Positions 26,880-28,302 of a DNA stretch of 28,302 nt are shown in pieces; the first letter of the stretch is position 1, and each line of letters starts with the position of its first letter. The notes beneath the pieces are model-generated. The model saw only the letters and a list, made by a program, of their open reading frames with translations. It made no database searches and was not told the origin of the DNA. The stretch spans positions 232,689 through 260,990 of the forward strand of contig BFEA01000480.1 of NCBI GenBank assembly GCA_003427395.1, written 5' to 3'. The position numbers were made by a program, and so were the translations under genes. This DNA comes from Chara braunii. Lineage: Eukaryota; Streptophyta; Charophyceae; Charales; Characeae.

Positions 26880-28133
26880 TCAGAAAACCCACCCCTTCAG
26901 ATTGGGATCTTCCGGAGTCCACGTGTCAGGCACCGTGGAGTGTTGCACAACGAGGTTTTTTGGGAGTTTCCTATTGTTGACCGGGCACAGATCATCGGTA
27001 TATAAGTGTCCTCTTGCTTTACACACTAGGGGTCCTGCGGGTGGCTGAGAGGGATGATGTACTTTCTCCCGTCCGAATGATAGTGTCATTCTCCCTTAAG
27101 AGGGAAGATCTCCGTTGGAGGCCAATCAACTGCAATTAGCAGTGAGTCGTCTCTCTTTGCCAGAAACTGAGGGAGGTCATTGATAAATCCTTGGATCGGG
27201 GCGATCTGTTCCACCATTTTGAGTATTTCTCTCTGTATGTGGATAGGTGCGAAACTAAACTCAATCCAATAGTTGTTTGCCTTCAAATGTTGCCTTCTCT
27301 CATCTGGTGTGAGAGATTTCAGGGGTTTCCTTCTGTCAATTATAACTGGCACCCCTCTAAATCGAGTGTTATTGAGGCGCAGTAAGTTTTTTTTTATCGA
27401 TCGGATTGAGGGTGAGGACAGTCACCGTGGCCACTGTTGGTGATTCAATAAGGAAGTGGTCATTCGCGTCATCCTCCGACAGTTTTTGAGAGCGCAGTAT
27501 TTCGAAAACCCATTTGAGTCTATCATTCAACTGTGATTTGAGTGCTGCTTTGGGAAAGGTGAACAGGATCGCATGCTCGGCGTAAACATGATTGCGGATC
27601 GCATTTGCTTAGGGGGAGATGATAGACAGTGGATGCAATGTATTCCCCCTAACCTGCACTTTCCTTGTCACTCTCCTGTGGAGCTTTTGCACAAAGTGAA
27701 ATCGCAGTGGGTGCATTGTATCCAGACCCATCTGCGGGTTGCAGTTGCCGGGATCCGCCTTTCTCAGGGCTGCATTGAGGGAGGTCCCTCCTGGTTGGGC
27801 TGGAATTTGCCCATTATTATCGGTACATAGCCGATTTTTCACAATGTCATTCCATGGTTCTTTTTTTTTGGGGGGGGGTTGTTTGCTCGCCTCCCCCGGT
27901 GGAGGCTTTTTCCCTTCAGCCGTCGTTCTCGTGCTCATTTCGGGTGTTGCCATGCCGGCTTCCTCTGCCCTGCCGGGATCGGCGTTTCCCTGCCTGATTT
28001 GCAACTGCTGTGCAGTGATGTTTGTTCCATTTTCCTTCATCTCCATAGGGAAGCCCCTCTCCGCTCCACTGTTTGTCGTGGTGGGATTAGCCTCTTTTAT
28101 TTTATCTATCTCCCTATACTTGGGAGCGATCAT
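26880..28133 (-). pseudogene. LINE ORF1-like (gag-like) remnant
   Basis: Minus-strand pieces in different frames follow the order of plant LINE ORF1 proteins. 28133-27609: a Gln/Pro/Lys-rich N-terminal region with PPPKKKEPWNDIVKNR. 27352-27086: a domain segment including NNYWIEFSFAPIHIQREILK, MVEQIAPIQGFINDLP and LIAVDWPPTE, which looks like the RNA-binding domain of the DUF4283 type (the usual pattern is WVE/RxxxLPxxxxxxxxLExIAxxIG). 27089-26880: PLVCKARGHLYTDDLCP, a zinc knuckle with its first Cys missing. The frame breaks between pieces show that it is dead. ORF1 proteins coat LINE RNA. The assignment rests on pattern memory. Confidence 0.5.
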
Positions 28134-28302
28134 CTCCTCCGCCTGATCGTCGTTTCCTTCTTCTCGCCATGCATGACTAAATCAATCTAGTCGGGCTTTG
28201 TCGTCAGATCCGTGTTTTGGAGGCGGGGGGGTGTAGGGGCAGATCTCATAATTCCCAAGGGAGGAGGTCGGTTTATTGCCGAGGTGTGTGTGTGTGTGTG
28301 TG
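28134..28302. other. Window end with a GT dinucleotide repeat
   Basis: No gene is seen. The last roughly 18 bases are alternating GT and run off the window, so this microsatellite may be longer. Confidence 0.6.

Overview
The window looks like nuclear DNA of a streptophyte (green plant lineage). The best supports are a U6 snRNA pseudogene carrying the plant-type U6 3' end, a plastid-type trnR-UCU and an ndhD-like start in an AT-rich island, and a Ty3/gypsy chromovirus. A charophyte alga such as Chara is my guess from the overall style of the repeats; the sequence does not prove it. I see no intact host protein gene. Nearly everything I recognise is a mobile element or a repeat, and all coding regions are decayed.

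Layout. 1-2883: tandem repeats (446-671), an array of small hairpins (785-1170) ending in a poly(A) retroposon tail (to 1311), then unassigned DNA. 2884-5218: a 2.3 kb non-autonomous LTR element with two 264-bp LTRs, a degenerate primer-binding site and a gag-like reading frame, but no pol. 5219-8282: short poly(A) retroposons, two with target-site duplications, and a 5'-truncated U6 retropseudogene. 8283-10396: the 3' end of a LINE, comprising the ORF2 C-terminus with its zinc finger, a 3' UTR and poly(A). 11386-11676: a fold-back element. 12246-22066: a roughly 9.8 kb chromovirus with LTRs, PBS, leader, gag, protease, reverse transcriptase, RNase H, integrase and chromodomain. 22066-22356: a 64-bp tandem array containing the only N in the window. 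22357-24350: alternating inverted GC-rich modules surrounding an AT-rich plastid-like island. 24351-26879: diverged tandem repeats. 26880-28133, minus strand: a decayed LINE ORF1-like reading frame.

How the parts relate. The 3' UTR of the LINE carries the same hairpin (GCTGGA-loop-TCCAGC), followed by a second GCTCC/GGAGC hairpin region and poly(A), that is found at the 3' ends of the short dispersed retroposons. I infer that the LINE machinery mobilised them, and perhaps U6 as well. Three of these tails carry a further hairpin whose apical sequence is conserved while both stem arms differ in sequence between copies yet still pair. That, together with the palindrome-flanked plastid-like island, is the most interesting content of the window.
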